A stretch of 20,264 bases of DNA from an uncultured Holophagaceae bacterium (GTDB lineage Bacteria > Acidobacteriota > Holophagae > Holophagales > Holophagaceae). Under the pieces are notes generated by a model. The model made no database searches. It was not told the DNA's origin and was given only the letters and a program-made list of their open reading frames with translations. Of the stretch, positions 6,256 to 17,507 are shown piece after piece. Where the stretch lies: contig CAIRAS010000091.1 in NCBI GenBank assembly GCA_903876615.1, positions 1 to 20,264 on the forward strand, given 5' to 3'. The first letter of the stretch is position 1. Each line of letters begins with the position of its first letter. A program made the translations under genes and the position numbers.

Positions 6256-9200
6256 ATGACCGAGCGTAAGCAAAGCCACTGGATCACCGACATCGTCGAC
6301 CCTGAGACCCGCACCTGGGAGGAGTTCTACCGAAACCGGTGGGCCCACGACAAGGTCGTCCGCAGCACGCACGGGGTGAACTGCACCGGCAGCTGCGGCT
6401 GGAACATCTATGTCAAGGAAGGGATCGTCACCTGGGAGATGCAGGTGGTGGACTACCCCCTCCTGGACGGAACCGTGCCGCCCTACGAGCCCCGGGGCTG
6501 TCAGCGCGGCATCAGCTTCTCCTGGTACCTCTACAGCCCGCTGCGGGTGAAGTTCCCCTACATGCGGGGGGCACTGATGGATCTGTGGCAGGAGGCCAAG
6601 GGCAAGGACCAGGACCCCGTCGCCGCCTGGGCCAGCATCCAGAACGATCCGGTGAAGCGGGCCCGCTACCAGCAGGCCCGGGGGAAGGGCGGCTTCCGGC
6701 GCGCCTCCTGGGACCAGGTGAACGAGCTGATGGCCGCCGCCAACATCCACACGATCAAGACCCACGGCCCCGACCGCATTGCGGGCTTCAGTCCCATCCC
6801 AGCCATGTCCATGCTCAGCTACGCGGCCGGCTCGCGGTTCATCCAGCTCATGGGCGGCACCAACCTCAGCTTCTACGACTGGTACTGCGACCTGCCGCCC
6901 AGCAGTCCGGAGATGTGGGGCGAGCAGACCGATGTCCAGGAGAGCGCGGACTGGTACAACGCCAAGTTCCTCGCGGTCATGGGCAGCAACCTCAACATGA
7001 CCCGCACGCCCGATTGCCACTTCGCCGCCGAGTCCCGGCACAACGGCACCAAGATGGTGGTCTTCAGCCCCGACTTCAATCAGGTGGCCAAGTACGCCGA
7101 CGAGTGGATGCCGGTGCACCAGGGCCAGGACGGCGCCTTCTGGATGGCCGTGAACCAGGTCATCCTCACGGAATTCCATCACCAGAAGCAGGTGCCTTTC
7201 TTCCTGGACTACCAGAAGAAGTACACCGATGGGCCCTTCCTGGTGGAGCTGACGCGCATCGAGGGCGGCTACCGTCCGGGCCAGCTGCTGCGAGCGGGTC
7301 GCCTCGAGCAGTACGCCGACGAGGAACATGGCGAATGGAAGTTCCTGATGTGGGATCAGGCTTCCAGTACGCCCAAGATGCCCAAGGGCGCCATGGGCCA
7401 GCGCTGGAGCACGAAGCAGGGCGAGTGGAACCTGCTGCTCCAGGACGGCAAGGATGACAGCCCCATCGAGCCCGCCCTGACCTTTCTTGGCGAAGGGGCA
7501 GCGCAGGTCCAGTTTGACGACTTTGCCGATGGCAAGACCCTGTTCCGGGGCGTTCCCAGCAGGGAGATCCGGCTGGCAGATGGCAGCAGCGTCCTGGCCA
7601 CCACGGTGTACGACCTGCTCATGGCCCAGTTCGGCGTGAACCGGGACCTGCCCGGGGCCTACCCGAAGGACTACGATGACGCCACGGCCGTCTACACCCC
7701 GGCCTGGCAGGAGAAGCACACGGGCCTGTCGCGGGAGAATGTCCTGCGCTTCGCCCGGGAGTGGGCCCGCACGGCGGAGCTGACCAAGGGGAAGTGCACG
7801 GTCATCATCGGTGCCGGCATCAACCACTGGTACCACAACAACCTGATCTACCGTGCCGCCCAGCACGCCCTCGTGTTCTGCGGGTGCATCGGCACCAATG
7901 GCGGTGGCTTGGCCCACTACGTCGGCCAGGAGAAGCTGGCCCCGGTGGCCTCCTGGAGCGCCATCGCCCTGGCCAAGGACTGGGTCGCCGTGAACCGCCT
8001 TCAGAACGCCCCCAGCTGGCACTACGTGAACAGCGATCAGTGGCGCTACGAAAAGGAGTTCAAGGAATACAACACGGTGCCGGATGGCAGCGAGCTGGTG
8101 GAAGGCCACTGCATGAACATGCAGACCCGCGCCGTGCGGAGTGGCTGGCTGCCCTATTTCCCCCAGTACAACGAGAACCCCATGCAGGTGGTGGCCGACG
8201 CCCGCAAAGCAGGCGCCCAGGACAACGCAGCCATCATCGCCAGCACCGTGGACCGGCTGAAGAAGAAGGACCTGCGCTTCTCCGTGGAGGATCCGGATGC
8301 CGCAGAGAACTGGCCGCGGGTCTGGTACATCTGGCGCGGCAATGCCATTGGCACCTCCGCCAAGGGGCACGAGTTCTTCCTCAAGCACTACCTGGGCACC
8401 CACACCAATGCCATCGCCGACGAGGTCGCCGAAGGCACGCTGAAGGACGTCGTCTGGCGGCCCACAGTCACCGGCAAGATGGACCTTGTGGTGGACATCA
8501 ACTTCCGCATGGACACCTCGGCCCTCTACAGCGACATCGTGCTGCCGACGGCCACCTGGTACGAGAAGACGGATCTCAACTCGACGGACATGCACAGCTT
8601 CATCAATCCCCTGTCGGCGGCGGTCCCGCCCTGCTGGGAATCCAAGAGCGACTGGGACATCTTCAAGGGCATGGCGAAGACTGTCAGCGAGCTGTCGGCC
8701 AAGCACCTGCCCAACCCCATCGAGGACATTGTCTCGAGCCCCTTGGCCCACGACAGCATCGGCGAGATCGCCCAGCCGCACATCCGGGACTGGATGGCCG
8801 GTGAGTGCGAGGCCATCCCGGGCAAGACCATGCCGGGTCTCACCGTCATCAGCCGCGACTACACCAAGCTCTACGACCAGTTCATCTCCCTGGGGCCCAA
8901 CGTGCGGGAGCAGGGCCTGGGTGCCCACGGGGTGAAGTACCCCATCAAGGACATCTACGATCGGATGCTCGAGACCCATCCCACGGTGACCATTGAAGGG
9001 GAGAAGCGCCCCAGCCTCCAGGAGGACATGGACGCAGCCAATGTGCTGCTGCATCTCTCCCCCGAGACCAACGGCGAGCTGGCCTACCGGGCCTACGAGT
9101 TCATGGAAGGCCGCACGGGCCTGCCCCTGAAGGACCTGGCCGCGCCCTATCGGGGCATCAAGTACACCTTCAAGGACCTGCTGTCCCAGCCCCGCCGCGT

Positions 9201-9882
9201 GCTCAACAGCCCCTGCTGGTCGGGCCTCGTGGACGAGAAGCGGCCCTACTCGGCCTTCACCTACAACGTGGAGCGCATGGTGCCCTGGCGCACCCTCACG
9301 GGCCGGCAGTCCTGCTACCTGGACCACGAAGGCTACCTGGCGTTCGGCGAGCACCTCCCCACCTACAAGCCGACCCCTCCGGCCCAGGTGCTCGGGGATC
9401 TGCGGTGCTCCAAGCGGGAGGGCAAGACCCTGGCCCTCAACTACCTGACCCCCCATGGCAAGTGGCACATCCACTCCACCTACGGCGACACGGAGCGCAT
9501 GACCACCCTCTCCCGAGGCTGCGACCCGCTCTGGCTCAGCGAAGAGGATGCGGCGTCCGTGGGCCTCAAGGACAACGACTGGGTGGAAGTCCACAACGAC
9601 AACGGTGTGGTGGTCACCCGGGCCTGCGTCAGTGCCCGGATCCCCAAGGGCGCCTGCATCCAGTACCACGCCACCGAGCGGACCTATGGCGTTCCCAAGA
9701 GTCCCATCCGGGGCATGAAGCGCGCCGGCATGAACAACAGCCTCACCCGCATCCGCCTCAAGCCCAACCTCATGGTCGGCGGCTACGGGCAGTTCAGCTA
9801 CCACTTCAACTACTGGGGCCCCACCGGTGTGAACCGCGAAACGGTGGTCTACGTCCGCAAGCTCGGCCAGCTGGTCTGGTAG
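6256..9882 (+). CDS. narG: Respiratory nitrate reductase alpha subunit
   Basis: The catalytic subunit, 1208 residues (E. coli NarG has 1247). It reduces nitrate to nitrite at a Mo-bis-MGD centre in the cytoplasm. The FS0 cluster ligands are His39, Cys43, Cys47 and Cys82, exactly the H-x3-C-x3-C-x34-C pattern that marks NarG. The Mo-ligand region [20 protein letters not shown] is present; Asp208 in it is the expected Mo ligand. The C-terminal cofactor domain ([20 protein letters not shown]) is intact. The N terminus is shorter than in E. coli and has no twin-arginine motif, so a cytoplasmic enzyme is expected rather than the outward-facing archaeal type. ATG 6256 follows a GGAG ribosome site. 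narH starts 11 bases after the stop. Confidence 0.98.
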   Translation: MTERKQSHWITDIVDPETRTWEEFYRNRWAHDKVVRSTHGVNCTGSCGWNIYVKEGIVTWEMQVVDYPLLDGTVPPYEPRGCQRGISFSWYLYSPLRVKFPYMRGALMDLWQEAKGKDQDPVAAWASIQNDPVKRARYQQARGKGGFRRASWDQVNELMAAANIHTIKTHGPDRIAGFSPIPAMSMLSYAAGSRFIQLMGGTNLSFYDWYCDLPPSSPEMWGEQTDVQESADWYNAKFLAVMGSNLNMTRTPDCHFAAESRHNGTKMVVFSPDFNQVAKYADEWMPVHQGQDGAFWMAVNQVILTEFHHQKQVPFFLDYQKKYTDGPFLVELTRIEGGYRPGQLLRAGRLEQYADEEHGEWKFLMWDQASSTPKMPKGAMGQRWSTKQGEWNLLLQDGKDDSPIEPALTFLGEGAAQVQFDDFADGKTLFRGVPSREIRLADGSSVLATTVYDLLMAQFGVNRDLPGAYPKDYDDATAVYTPAWQEKHTGLSRENVLRFAREWARTAELTKGKCTVIIGAGINHWYHNNLIYRAAQHALVFCGCIGTNGGGLAHYVGQEKLAPVASWSAIALAKDWVAVNRLQNAPSWHYVNSDQWRYEKEFKEYNTVPDGSELVEGHCMNMQTRAVRSGWLPYFPQYNENPMQVVADARKAGAQDNAAIIASTVDRLKKKDLRFSVEDPDAAENWPRVWYIWRGNAIGTSAKGHEFFLKHYLGTHTNAIADEVAEGTLKDVVWRPTVTGKMDLVVDINFRMDTSALYSDIVLPTATWYEKTDLNSTDMHSFINPLSAAVPPCWESKSDWDIFKGMAKTVSELSAKHLPNPIEDIVSSPLAHDSIGEIAQPHIRDWMAGECEAIPGKTMPGLTVISRDYTKLYDQFISLGPNVREQGLGAHGVKYPIKDIYDRMLETHPTVTIEGEKRPSLQEDMDAANVLLHLSPETNGELAYRAYEFMEGRTGLPLKDLAAPYRGIKYTFKDLLSQPRRVLNSPCWSGLVDEKRPYSAFTYNVERMVPWRTLTGRQSCYLDHEGYLAFGEHLPTYKPTPPAQVLGDLRCSKREGKTLALNYLTPHGKWHIHSTYGDTERMTTLSRGCDPLWLSEEDAASVGLKDNDWVEVHNDNGVVVTRACVSARIPKGACIQYHATERTYGVPKSPIRGMKRAGMNNSLTRIRLKPNLMVGGYGQFSYHFNYWGPTGVNRETVVYVRKLGQLVW

Positions 9883-9893
9883 GAGGCACCCAC

Positions 9894-11390
9894 ATGGACA
9901 TTCGCTCCCAAGTCGCCATGGTCTTCCACCTGGACAAGTGCATCGGGTGCCACACCTGTTCCATCGCCTGCAAGAACGTGTGGACCGACCGCAAGGGGGC
10001 CGACTACATGTGGTGGAACAACGTCGAAACCAAGCCCGGCACTGGCTATCCCACCAAGTGGGAGGACCAGGGCGAGTACAAGGGTGGCTGGGTCGTCAAG
10101 GGTGGCAAGCTCGCCCTCCGCCTCACGGGCAAGGGGAAGTTCCTCCAGAAGATCTTCTACCAGCCGGACCTGCCCACCATGGACGAGTACTACGAGCCGT
10201 GGACCTACCGCTATGAGGATCTCTTCAACGGCCCCGAGTTGGACGACCAGCCCACGGCCATCCCCATCAGCAAGGTCACCGGGGAGTACATCGATGTGGA
10301 GTCCGGCCCCAACTGGGATGACGACCTGGGTGGCTCCGCCCTCTACGCCCGCAATGACCCGAACCTGGCGGCGATGACGGAGGAGCAGCGCCTGCAGCTC
10401 CTCAGCATCGAAACCCTGGTGATGTTCTACCTGCCCCGCATCTGCAACCACTGCGCCAACCCCGCCTGCGTGGCCGCCTGTCCCAGCGGCGCCATCTACA
10501 AGCGGGGCGAGGACGGCATCGTCCTGGTCAACCAGAATGTCTGCCGGGGCTGGCGCTACTGCGTATCCGCCTGCCCCTACAAGAAGGTCTTCTACAACTG
10601 GAGCACGGGGAAGTCCGAGAAGTGCCTGCTCTGCTATCCCCGGGTGGAGACGGGCCAGGCACCGGCCTGCTTCCACTCCTGCGTGGGGCGCATCCGCTAC
10701 ATGGGCGTGCTGCTCTACGATGCCGACAAGATCCAGGAAGCCGGGGTGCGGCCCGACGCAGAGCTGGTGGACGCCCACCGCGACATGCTGGCCGATCCCT
10801 TCGACCCTGCCGTGATCGCGTCTGCCAGGAAGAACGGTGTCACCGACCAGATCCTCAAGGCCGCCCAGCAGAGCCCCGTCTACAAGTTCGTGAAGGAATG
10901 GGGTCTGGCCCTGGCGCCGCACCCAGAGTTCCGCACCTTCCCGAGCCTGTTCTATGTGCCGGCCCTGGGACCGGTGACCTACTCGGTGGAGAACGGCATC
11001 GCCCTGAACCCCACCTCCACCGAGGAGATCTTCGCGCCGCTGGATCAGGCGCGGCTGCCCATGAGCTACCTGGCCAGCCTCTTCGGGGCCGGCCAGGAGG
11101 CCCCGGTGCGCTATGCCATGAAGAAGATGATGGCGATCCGCACCTGGAAGCGGGCGGTGACGGTGGGGGATGTGGAGATGCAGGTGGCCCTGGACGGCCT
11201 CCGCGAGGCCGACTGCACCACCGAGCAGGCCGAGGCCATCTACCGGCTGACCAGCCTCTGCAACTACGAAGACCGCTTTGTGATCCCACCCAGCCACCGA
11301 GAACAGGCGGTGGAGGTCCTCACCAATCCGCTCGAGAAGAAGGGCGCTGCGGGCTTCGGCTTCCGCGAGCAGCCCCAGAGGGGGTTCTGA
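9894..11390 (+). CDS. narH: Respiratory nitrate reductase beta subunit, four Fe-S clusters
   Basis: The electron-transfer subunit, 498 residues (E. coli about 512). It connects NarI hemes to NarG. Four cysteine groups are visible. They are CIGCHTCSIAC (16-26), CNHCANPACVAAC (184-196), CRGWRYCVSAC (217-227), and the CLLC (244-247) plus CFHSC (259-263) pair. In the third group Trp220 replaces a cysteine, the hallmark of the [3Fe-4S] cluster of NarH. ATG 9894 has a perfect AGGAGG that begins inside the narG stop codon; the open frame extends far upstream but the upstream part lies within narG. Its stop overlaps the narJ start (TGATG), implying coupled translation. Confidence 0.98.
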   Translation: MDIRSQVAMVFHLDKCIGCHTCSIACKNVWTDRKGADYMWWNNVETKPGTGYPTKWEDQGEYKGGWVVKGGKLALRLTGKGKFLQKIFYQPDLPTMDEYYEPWTYRYEDLFNGPELDDQPTAIPISKVTGEYIDVESGPNWDDDLGGSALYARNDPNLAAMTEEQRLQLLSIETLVMFYLPRICNHCANPACVAACPSGAIYKRGEDGIVLVNQNVCRGWRYCVSACPYKKVFYNWSTGKSEKCLLCYPRVETGQAPACFHSCVGRIRYMGVLLYDADKIQEAGVRPDAELVDAHRDMLADPFDPAVIASARKNGVTDQILKAAQQSPVYKFVKEWGLALAPHPEFRTFPSLFYVPALGPVTYSVENGIALNPTSTEEIFAPLDQARLPMSYLASLFGAGQEAPVRYAMKKMMAIRTWKRAVTVGDVEMQVALDGLREADCTTEQAEAIYRLTSLCNYEDRFVIPPSHREQAVEVLTNPLEKKGAAGFGFREQPQRGF

Positions 11391-11929
11391 TGCAGCCCAT
11401 GCGCGTTCCCACCCAGCTCATCCCGGGCATCGCCATCCTGCTGCGGTATCCCGGCGCCGATACGGCCAAGCTGGCCGGAGCCCTGGCTGACGAAGCCATG
11501 AAGACCGGCCATCCCTGCCAGGAGTTCCTGGAGGCCTTTGCCCTGGTGGCCAGTACCACGAGCCAGGAGGACATGGCCGAGCTGTACACGCGCAGCTTCG
11601 ATCTGAACCCAGACTGCGTGCTGGAGATCGGCTGGCACCTCTTCGGGGAGTCCTACAAGCGAGGGCAGTTCCTGGCCATGATGCGCCACCACTTGCGCGA
11701 AAACGAAGTGGAGGTGGGCCAGGACCTGCCCGACTACCTGCCCGCACTGCTGGATCTGACCATGAAGCTGGAAACCCAGGATGCCATCGACCTGGTGGAC
11801 GACTGCATCCTGCCTGCGATGGAGAAGATCCAGTTGGCCATGAAGGAGGGTGCTTATGCCCACCTGCTGCAGGCGCTGTACCTCATCTTCACCGCCCATC
11901 GGATGCCTGCCGAGGTGAGCCATGCTTGA
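11390..11929 (+). CDS. narJ: Nitrate reductase assembly chaperone
   Basis: A 179-residue, mostly helical cytoplasmic protein of the TorD/DmsD/NarJ chaperone family. The YTRSFDLNP and WHLFGESYKRGQFL motifs are typical. In the family it binds the apo-NarG N terminus and allows Mo-cofactor and FS0 insertion before docking on NarI. It is shorter than E. coli NarJ (236 residues), lacking the longer C-terminal tail. ATG 11390 shares one base with the narH stop and has a GAGGG site; the frame is open upstream inside narH but nothing there resembles NarJ. It overlaps narI by eight bases. Confidence 0.95.
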   Translation: MQPMRVPTQLIPGIAILLRYPGADTAKLAGALADEAMKTGHPCQEFLEAFALVASTTSQEDMAELYTRSFDLNPDCVLEIGWHLFGESYKRGQFLAMMRHHLRENEVEVGQDLPDYLPALLDLTMKLETQDAIDLVDDCILPAMEKIQLAMKEGAYAHLLQALYLIFTAHRMPAEVSHA

Positions 11930-12596
11930 CAAGTTTCTGTGGGTTGGATTCCCCTATGCCGCCCTGGTCCTCGCCATCGTGGTCAGCATCCTCCGGTTTG
12001 TCTGGAAGCCCTTCAGCTATTCCAGCCTCTCCAGCCAGTTCCTTGAGAACAAGCAGCTGTTCTGGGGCTCGGGCCTCTGGCACTGGGGCATCGTGTGGGT
12101 ACTCACCGGGCACCTCGTGGCCTTCCTCGTCCCCGGCCAGATCCTTGCCTGGAACTCCGCGCCCTTCCGGCTCTACCTGCTCGAGTTCACCGGGCTGACC
12201 GCCGCCCTGCTGGCCCTCGTGGGGATCGTGGCCCTGATGGTTCGCCGCCACACCAGCTCCCGGGTGAAGGTCGTCACCACCGCCATGGACTGGGTCCTGC
12301 TCTGCCTCCTGCTCCTCCAGGTGACCACGGGCATCGACACCGCCCTGCGCTACCGCTGGGGCAGCTCCTGGTATGCCTCCAATGCCGCGCCCTACCTCTG
12401 GAGCCTCCTGACCCTGAGCCCCAGGCCCGAGCTCATCATGCCGCTGCCCTGGCTCCCCAAGCTCCACATCCTCAGCGGGTTTACGGTGATTCTGCTGATC
12501 CCGTTCACCCGCCTCGTGCACTTCCTGGTGGTGCCCATTTTCTATTACTGGCGCAAGCCCCAGGTGGTGATCTGGAACCGGAAGGGGCTCAGATGA
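11922..12596 (+). CDS. narI: Respiratory nitrate reductase gamma subunit, diheme cytochrome b
   Basis: The membrane anchor, 224 residues with about five membrane helices. It takes electrons from quinol in the family and carries two b hemes. The four heme ligands are in place: His54 and His64 (GLWHWGIVWVLTGH, spacing 10) and His182 and His200 (spacing 18), the same spacings as E. coli His56/66 and His187/205. The start overlaps the narJ end by eight bases. Its TGA overlaps the next start (ATGA), so the ACIII gene actA is translationally coupled to it. That overlap is the strongest local evidence that nar and act are one operon. Whether NarI here takes electrons from quinol or from the diheme cytochrome c cannot be decided from sequence. 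Confidence 0.97.
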   Translation: MLDKFLWVGFPYAALVLAIVVSILRFVWKPFSYSSLSSQFLENKQLFWGSGLWHWGIVWVLTGHLVAFLVPGQILAWNSAPFRLYLLEFTGLTAALLALVGIVALMVRRHTSSRVKVVTTAMDWVLLCLLLLQVTTGIDTALRYRWGSSWYASNAAPYLWSLLTLSPRPELIMPLPWLPKLHILSGFTVILLIPFTRLVHFLVVPIFYYWRKPQVVIWNRKGLR

Positions 12597-13177
12597 GAGT
12601 CCGGACGGTCGCCCTGGCGGGCGCAGTCGCCTTCGGAGCCTCGCTGATGATCGTTGCCGTCAGCGTGGACACGAGGCTGCTGGGGGATAACTCGGGCTAC
12701 AAGCCGGTCCAGCCCATCGCCTACTCCCACGCCCTCCATGCGGGTGAGCTCAAGCTGGACTGCCTGTTCTGCCACACGGGGGCAGAGCAGAGCCGGCATG
12801 CGGGGATTCCGCCCACCAGCACCTGCATGAAGTGCCACGAAGCGATCCTGAACCGGGCGGGAACCAAGCCCGGCGGGGTCGATCCGAGCCCGGAGATAGC
12901 CAAGCTGGCCCGGGCCGTGAAGGAAGGACGCCCGGTGGAGTGGGTCCGCATCCACCGACTCCCCTCGCATGTGGATTTCCCCCATAGTCGGCACGTCAAC
13001 GCAGGCGTGGCCTGTCAGAGCTGCCATGGCGAGGTCCAGGGCATGGAGCGGGTGGAGCAGGCCCTGGCGCTGACCATGGGCGAGTGCCTGACCTGCCATC
13101 GCAACGAAAACCTGAAGCTGCAGCTGAACGGCAAATGGCCCGCAGCCCCCATCGACTGCACCGCCTGCCACCACTGA
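12593..13177 (+). CDS. actA: Alternative complex III subunit A, pentaheme cytochrome c
   Basis: A 194-residue protein with one N-terminal membrane helix (about 5-25) and a periplasmic part with five CxxCH sites. They begin at Cys57, Cys78, Cys141, Cys165 and Cys189, the last almost at the C terminus. The segment WVRIHRLPSHVDFPHSRHV (117-135), just ahead of the third heme, is diagnostic of ActA. Extra histidines there and at YSHALH can serve as distal heme ligands. In known ACIII this subunit receives electrons from the ActB Fe-S clusters and passes them to the ActE heme or a soluble acceptor. ATG 12593 overlaps the narI stop by four bases. The open frame upstream lies within narI and has no heme sites. 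Confidence 0.95.
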   Translation: MRVRTVALAGAVAFGASLMIVAVSVDTRLLGDNSGYKPVQPIAYSHALHAGELKLDCLFCHTGAEQSRHAGIPPTSTCMKCHEAILNRAGTKPGGVDPSPEIAKLARAVKEGRPVEWVRIHRLPSHVDFPHSRHVNAGVACQSCHGEVQGMERVEQALALTMGECLTCHRNENLKLQLNGKWPAAPIDCTACHH

Positions 13178-13186
13178 GGAGAAGCC

Positions 13187-16108
13187 ATGCATGTGTGGAA
13201 GAGCCTCGGCGAACGGCGGGGACTCATCAAGAAAGACAAGGCCGAGTTCAGCGATGAGCTCCCGGTCGGGGAGAGCGTGCGGCAGATCTCCCGGCGCGAC
13301 TTCTTCCGCTTCTCGGGCGTCGGCTTTGCGGCCAGCCTCGCCATCGGCTGCAAGAGCAAGGTGGTCGAGAAGGCGCTGCCCTACCTGAATGCCCAGGAAG
13401 GCCTGACACCCGGTGTGGCGCAGTGGTTTGCCACCACCTGTCAGGGGTGCTCGGCAGCCTGTGGCGTGCTGGCCCGCAGCCGGGACGGTCGCCCTGTAAA
13501 GCTGGAAGGGAATCCGGATCATCCCCTGAATCGCGGCGGCCTCTGTGCCATCGGTCAGGCCCAGACCCGGGGCCTCTACGACCCCGCCCGCCTGAGGCAG
13601 CCCCGCCTGCAGGGACAGGACTGCTCTTGGGCCACCCTCGATGCCGACTTGGCCGCACGGTTTGCGGAAATCAAAGGGAAGGGGGGGCGGGTCCGCGTGC
13701 TCACCGGCTCCCTGGCCGGGCCGACGCTGCGGGCCGCTATGCAGGGCTTCCTGGGAGGCTTCCGGGACGGCAAGGCCGTCACCTATGACGCCCTGAGCTG
13801 TGCCGCCCTCCCGGCCGCCTACGAGCAGACCCACGGCCTGAAGGTGGTGCCTCATTACCGGCTCGAAGCGGCGGACTTCATCCTCGGCATCGAGGCGGAC
13901 TTCCTGGGGACCTGGATCGATCCCGCCGGGTTCACCCGCGCCTATGCCAGTCGGCGGGGCCCGGATAACCCGCACCCCATGTCCAAGCATGTGCAGGCCG
14001 AGGCCTGCATGTCCCTGACGGGCAGCAATGCAGACGAGCGGATTCGTCTGGCGCCCTCCGAGATCGTGCCCTTCCTCGAGACCATCGCTGCCGCCCTCGG
14101 AGTGGGAACCCCCCTCGGGGACCTGCGGCCAGGGCTTCAGGCCAAGGCGGAGGCACTCGCCCACGACCTGGGCGGGCACCGGGGCACCGCCCTCGTGCTC
14201 TGCGGCGCCAACGACCTGCAGGCGCAGGTCCTCACTGCCCGCATCAACCACCTGCTGGGGGCTGAGGGCCACACGGTGGACCTGGCCCGCCCAAGCCTCC
14301 AGAAGCGCGGCGATGATCGGGCCCTGGTCGGCCTCATCAAGGAGATGGGCGAGGGCCTGGTGGCGGCGGTGATCGTGGTGGGTGCCAACCCCTCCTATGA
14401 TCTGCCCGCCGAGTTCGCGGCCGCCTTTGCCAAGGTGCGGGTGAGGGTGAGCCTGGCACTCACGGCGGATGAGACCGCCCAGGCCTGCACCCACCTCGCA
14501 CCGGACCATCACTGGCTCGAGGCCTGGAGCGATGCCGAACCGGTGGCTGGGGTCCTGAGTCTGGGCCAGCCCCTCACGAACCCGCTGTTTCAGACGCGGA
14601 ACGCCGTGGAGAGTCTCCTGGCCTGGGGTGGGCGGCCTGCCCTGGCCCTCGATCACCTGAGGGAACACTGGCGGCGAGAGGTTTTCCCTCGCCAGAAAGC
14701 AGTGGCGGACTTCGGGGCCTTCTGGGACGGCGTCCTGCAAAAGGGCGCGGTCCAATTCGAGGGCAGCCCGACCTCGCCGACCTACCGGGAGAAGGCGACC
14801 GCCACTCTCCGTGGGCGCAGCGAGGTAGCGAAGGGAGCCTACGAGCTGCTGCTCATGGCCAAGGTGGGCCTTGGGGATGGCCGCCATGCCTTCAACCCGT
14901 GGCTCCAGGAGCTGCCGGATCCCATTACGAAGATGACCTGGGATAACTACGTCTCCATCTCCCCCGCTGCCGCCAAGGGGCTGGGCCTGGAGCAGGGGGA
15001 TGTGGCGGCCCTCCGGCCCCTCGGCTTCCCCGAGCTGCACCTGCCGGTGGTGGTCCAGCCGGGTCAGGACGACCGCACCCTGGCCGTGGCCCTGGGCTAT
15101 GGCCGCAAGGAGGGCGCCCCCAAGGACTGGACGGTCGTGGGCACCAATGCCTATCCCTGGCGGAGCCTGGTCACCGGCTTCCTGGCGCCGGCCCCGGTGC
15201 CCCTGCAGATCCGCCGGACCGGCGGCCGGGCGGAGCTGGCTGCCACCCAGGATCACCACAGCCTCGAAGGCCGCGAGCTGGTGCGCGAGATGGCGCTGGC
15301 CCCCTACCTGCGGGATCCCGCTTCGGCGCGGCCCCATGAACAGCCGGGGCCTTCCGTCTATGCGCAGCATCCCCACGGTCGGCACCGCTGGGCCATGGTC
15401 ATCGACCTGAGCAAGTGCACCGGCTGCTCCGGCTGCGTCATCGGCTGCCAGGTGGAGAACAACATCCCCGTGGTGGGCCGCAAGGAGGTCGGGAAGAAGC
15501 GGGAGATGCACTGGCTCCGCATCGATCGCTACTACGAAGGCAGTGAGGCCGAACCCAGGGTGTTCCACCAGCCCATGCTGTGCCAGCAGTGCGACAATGC
15601 ACCCTGCGAGAATGTCTGTCCGGTGCTGGCCACGGTGCACAGCGAGGAGGGCCTCAACCAGCAGGTCTACAACCGCTGCGTGGGCACCCGGTACTGCGCC
15701 AACAACTGCCCCTACAAGGTCCGCCGCTTCAACTGGTGGGAGTATCCCCACAGCAGCGAGGTGGAGCGCCTGGCGCTCAATCCCGATGTGACCGTGCGCA
15801 GCCGCGGGGTCATGGAGAAGTGCAGCTTCTGCGTCCAGCGGCTCCTGACCGCCAAGGTCCAGGCCAAGAACGAGGGCCGCGAGCTGAAGGATGGCGAAGC
15901 CCTGCCGGCCTGCATGCAGAGCTGTCCGGCCCAGGCCATCGTCTTCGGCGATGTGCAGGATCCGGACAGCCAGATCAGCCATGCCATGCGAGACCCCAAG
16001 CGCTTCCTGGTGCTGGGGGACCTGGGCATCGGACCCGCCGTCAGCTACCTGACCCGGATCCGCAATGCGGAACCGACTCACGGACAGGGAGGCCACCATG
16101 GCGCCTGA
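13187..16108 (+). CDS. actB: Alternative complex III subunit B, Mo-enzyme-like and Fe-S domains fused
   Basis: A 973-residue exported protein. The N terminus has a twin-arginine signal [10 protein letters not shown] (35-44), then a hydrophobic stretch ending in LAIGC, whose Cys55 could be a lipoprotein cysteine. Residues about 75-700 form the B1 domain, related to molybdopterin oxidoreductases. It keeps a full CQGCSAACG ... C set (Cys85, 88, 92, 120). In characterised ACIII the B1 domain has no Mo and, as I recall, no cluster. Residues about 735-960 form the B2 ferredoxin domain. Its groups include [11 protein letters not shown] (744-754), [24 protein letters not shown] and CSFC with CMQSC. 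The third group lacks one cysteine, as expected for the [3Fe-4S] cluster. B2 moves electrons from quinol at ActC to ActA. A GGAG site precedes the ATG; the end overlaps actC by 11 bases. Confidence 0.95.
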   Translation: MHVWKSLGERRGLIKKDKAEFSDELPVGESVRQISRRDFFRFSGVGFAASLAIGCKSKVVEKALPYLNAQEGLTPGVAQWFATTCQGCSAACGVLARSRDGRPVKLEGNPDHPLNRGGLCAIGQAQTRGLYDPARLRQPRLQGQDCSWATLDADLAARFAEIKGKGGRVRVLTGSLAGPTLRAAMQGFLGGFRDGKAVTYDALSCAALPAAYEQTHGLKVVPHYRLEAADFILGIEADFLGTWIDPAGFTRAYASRRGPDNPHPMSKHVQAEACMSLTGSNADERIRLAPSEIVPFLETIAAALGVGTPLGDLRPGLQAKAEALAHDLGGHRGTALVLCGANDLQAQVLTARINHLLGAEGHTVDLARPSLQKRGDDRALVGLIKEMGEGLVAAVIVVGANPSYDLPAEFAAAFAKVRVRVSLALTADETAQACTHLAPDHHWLEAWSDAEPVAGVLSLGQPLTNPLFQTRNAVESLLAWGGRPALALDHLREHWRREVFPRQKAVADFGAFWDGVLQKGAVQFEGSPTSPTYREKATATLRGRSEVAKGAYELLLMAKVGLGDGRHAFNPWLQELPDPITKMTWDNYVSISPAAAKGLGLEQGDVAALRPLGFPELHLPVVVQPGQDDRTLAVALGYGRKEGAPKDWTVVGTNAYPWRSLVTGFLAPAPVPLQIRRTGGRAELAATQDHHSLEGRELVREMALAPYLRDPASARPHEQPGPSVYAQHPHGRHRWAMVIDLSKCTGCSGCVIGCQVENNIPVVGRKEVGKKREMHWLRIDRYYEGSEAEPRVFHQPMLCQQCDNAPCENVCPVLATVHSEEGLNQQVYNRCVGTRYCANNCPYKVRRFNWWEYPHSSEVERLALNPDVTVRSRGVMEKCSFCVQRLLTAKVQAKNEGRELKDGEALPACMQSCPAQAIVFGDVQDPDSQISHAMRDPKRFLVLGDLGIGPAVSYLTRIRNAEPTHGQGGHHGA

Positions 16109-17507
16109 GCTCCATAGCTCCGCCCTGCCCGTTTCGCTCGGCGTCGAGGACGACCAGGAACGCGGCTACGGCCATGTCCTGCCCTTGATCGACGGGAACA
16201 AGTCCTACTCCCAGGTCACCGAGGAGGTCTTCAGCACCACGGAGCGCAGGCCGCCCCTCAAGTGGTGGCTGGCCCTGTCCGCGTCCCTTTCCCTGCTGCT
16301 GCTCGGCGTCTGGGCGGTCACTCAGACCGTGACCCAGGGCATCGGCACCTGGGGCCTCAATCGCACCGTGGGCTGGGCCTTCGACATCACCAACTTCGTC
16401 TTCTGGGTGGGCATCGGCCACGCCGGGACTCTGATCTCCGCCATCCTCTTCCTGTTCCGGCAGCGCTGGCGCACCAGCATCAACCGGGCGGCAGAGGCCA
16501 TGACCATCTTTGCGGTCATGTGCGCCGGGACCTTCCCCATCATCCACATGGGCAGGCCCTGGCTGGCCTTCTGGGCCACCCCCTACCCGAACACGCGGGG
16601 ACCCCTCTGGGTGAACTTCAAGAGCCCGCTGCTCTGGGATGTCTTCGCCATCAGCACCTACTTCATCATCTCCCTCACCTTCTGGTACCTGGGCATGGTG
16701 CCCGATCTCGCCACCATGCGGGACCGCGCCAAAACCAAGGTTCGCAAAGCCATCCTCAGCGTCTTCTCCCTGGGTTGGAACGGCTCCAACCGTACCTGGA
16801 GCCGCTACGAGACGGTCTACATGCTGCTGGCGGGCCTCAGCACCCCGCTGGTGATCTCCGTGCACACCATCGTGTCCATGGACTTCGCCACCTCCGTGAT
16901 CCCCGGCTGGCACGCGACGATCTTCCCGCCCTACTTCGTGGCCGGCGCCGTCTTCAGCGGCTTCGCCATGGTGCTCACGCTCATGATCATCGCCCGCAAG
17001 GTGATGGACCTGGAGGACTACATCACGGTCCGGCACCTGGAGGCCATGACCAAGGTGATCATCGCCACCGGCATGATCGTGGGGATGGCCTATGGCACCG
17101 AGTTCTTCATGGCCTGGTACAGCGGCAACAACTTCGAGCGCTATGTGTTCATGAATCGGGCCCTGGGGCCCTTCAAGTGGGCCTATTGGTCCATGGTGAC
17201 CTGCAATGTGGTCATCCCGCAGCTGTTCTGGATCCGGAAGGTGCGCACCACGCCCTGGATGATCTTCATCCTGTCGATCTTCGTGAACATCGGCATGTGG
17301 TTCGAGCGCTTCGTCATCATCGTGACGAGCCTCCACCGGGACTACCTGCCGTCCTCCTGGGCCATGTACACGCCCACCTTTGTGGAAGTGGCCATCTTCC
17401 TTGGCAGCTTCGGGCTGTTCTTCACCTGCTTCCTTGTCTTCACCCGGTTGCTCCCTGTCATCGCAGCCAGCGAAGTGAAAGGAGTGCTGAAGCATGACGA
17501 ACACTGA
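16098..17507 (+). CDS. actC: Alternative complex III subunit C, NrfD-like quinol-oxidising membrane protein
   Basis: A 469-residue NrfD/PsrC-family integral membrane protein; the family has about ten helices. Residues 1-55 are soluble, then [15 protein letters not shown] starts the first helix. Family-typical stretches are [20 protein letters not shown] (104-123), [20 protein letters not shown] (256-275) and WFERFVII (401-408). In ACIII it holds the quinol site next to ActB and is a candidate for proton transfer. ATG 16098 with GGGAGG five bases upstream is preferred over ATG 16065, which would add eleven residues overlapping actB. The end overlaps the next gene by 14 bases. ActF below is a distant paralogue. 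Confidence 0.95.
   Translation: MAPELHSSALPVSLGVEDDQERGYGHVLPLIDGNKSYSQVTEEVFSTTERRPPLKWWLALSASLSLLLLGVWAVTQTVTQGIGTWGLNRTVGWAFDITNFVFWVGIGHAGTLISAILFLFRQRWRTSINRAAEAMTIFAVMCAGTFPIIHMGRPWLAFWATPYPNTRGPLWVNFKSPLLWDVFAISTYFIISLTFWYLGMVPDLATMRDRAKTKVRKAILSVFSLGWNGSNRTWSRYETVYMLLAGLSTPLVISVHTIVSMDFATSVIPGWHATIFPPYFVAGAVFSGFAMVLTLMIIARKVMDLEDYITVRHLEAMTKVIIATGMIVGMAYGTEFFMAWYSGNNFERYVFMNRALGPFKWAYWSMVTCNVVIPQLFWIRKVRTTPWMIFILSIFVNIGMWFERFVIIVTSLHRDYLPSSWAMYTPTFVEVAIFLGSFGLFFTCFLVFTRLLPVIAASEVKGVLKHDEH

Noticed and set aside
6256..6400. A twin-arginine signal in NarG that would place the enzyme outside the membrane
   Set aside because: The first 40 residues have no RR motif and no hydrophobic segment, so an outward-facing nitrate reductase is not supported.
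6172..9804. A minus-strand open frame of 1210 codons opposite narG
   Set aside because: It mirrors narG almost exactly, its product is a low-complexity run of Val, Gly, His and Leu, and it has no family signature. It is a by-product of GC-rich codon use in narG.
12545..16099. A minus-strand open frame of 1184 codons opposite actA and actB
   Set aside because: Same reason: antisense of well-supported genes, with no recognisable domain.
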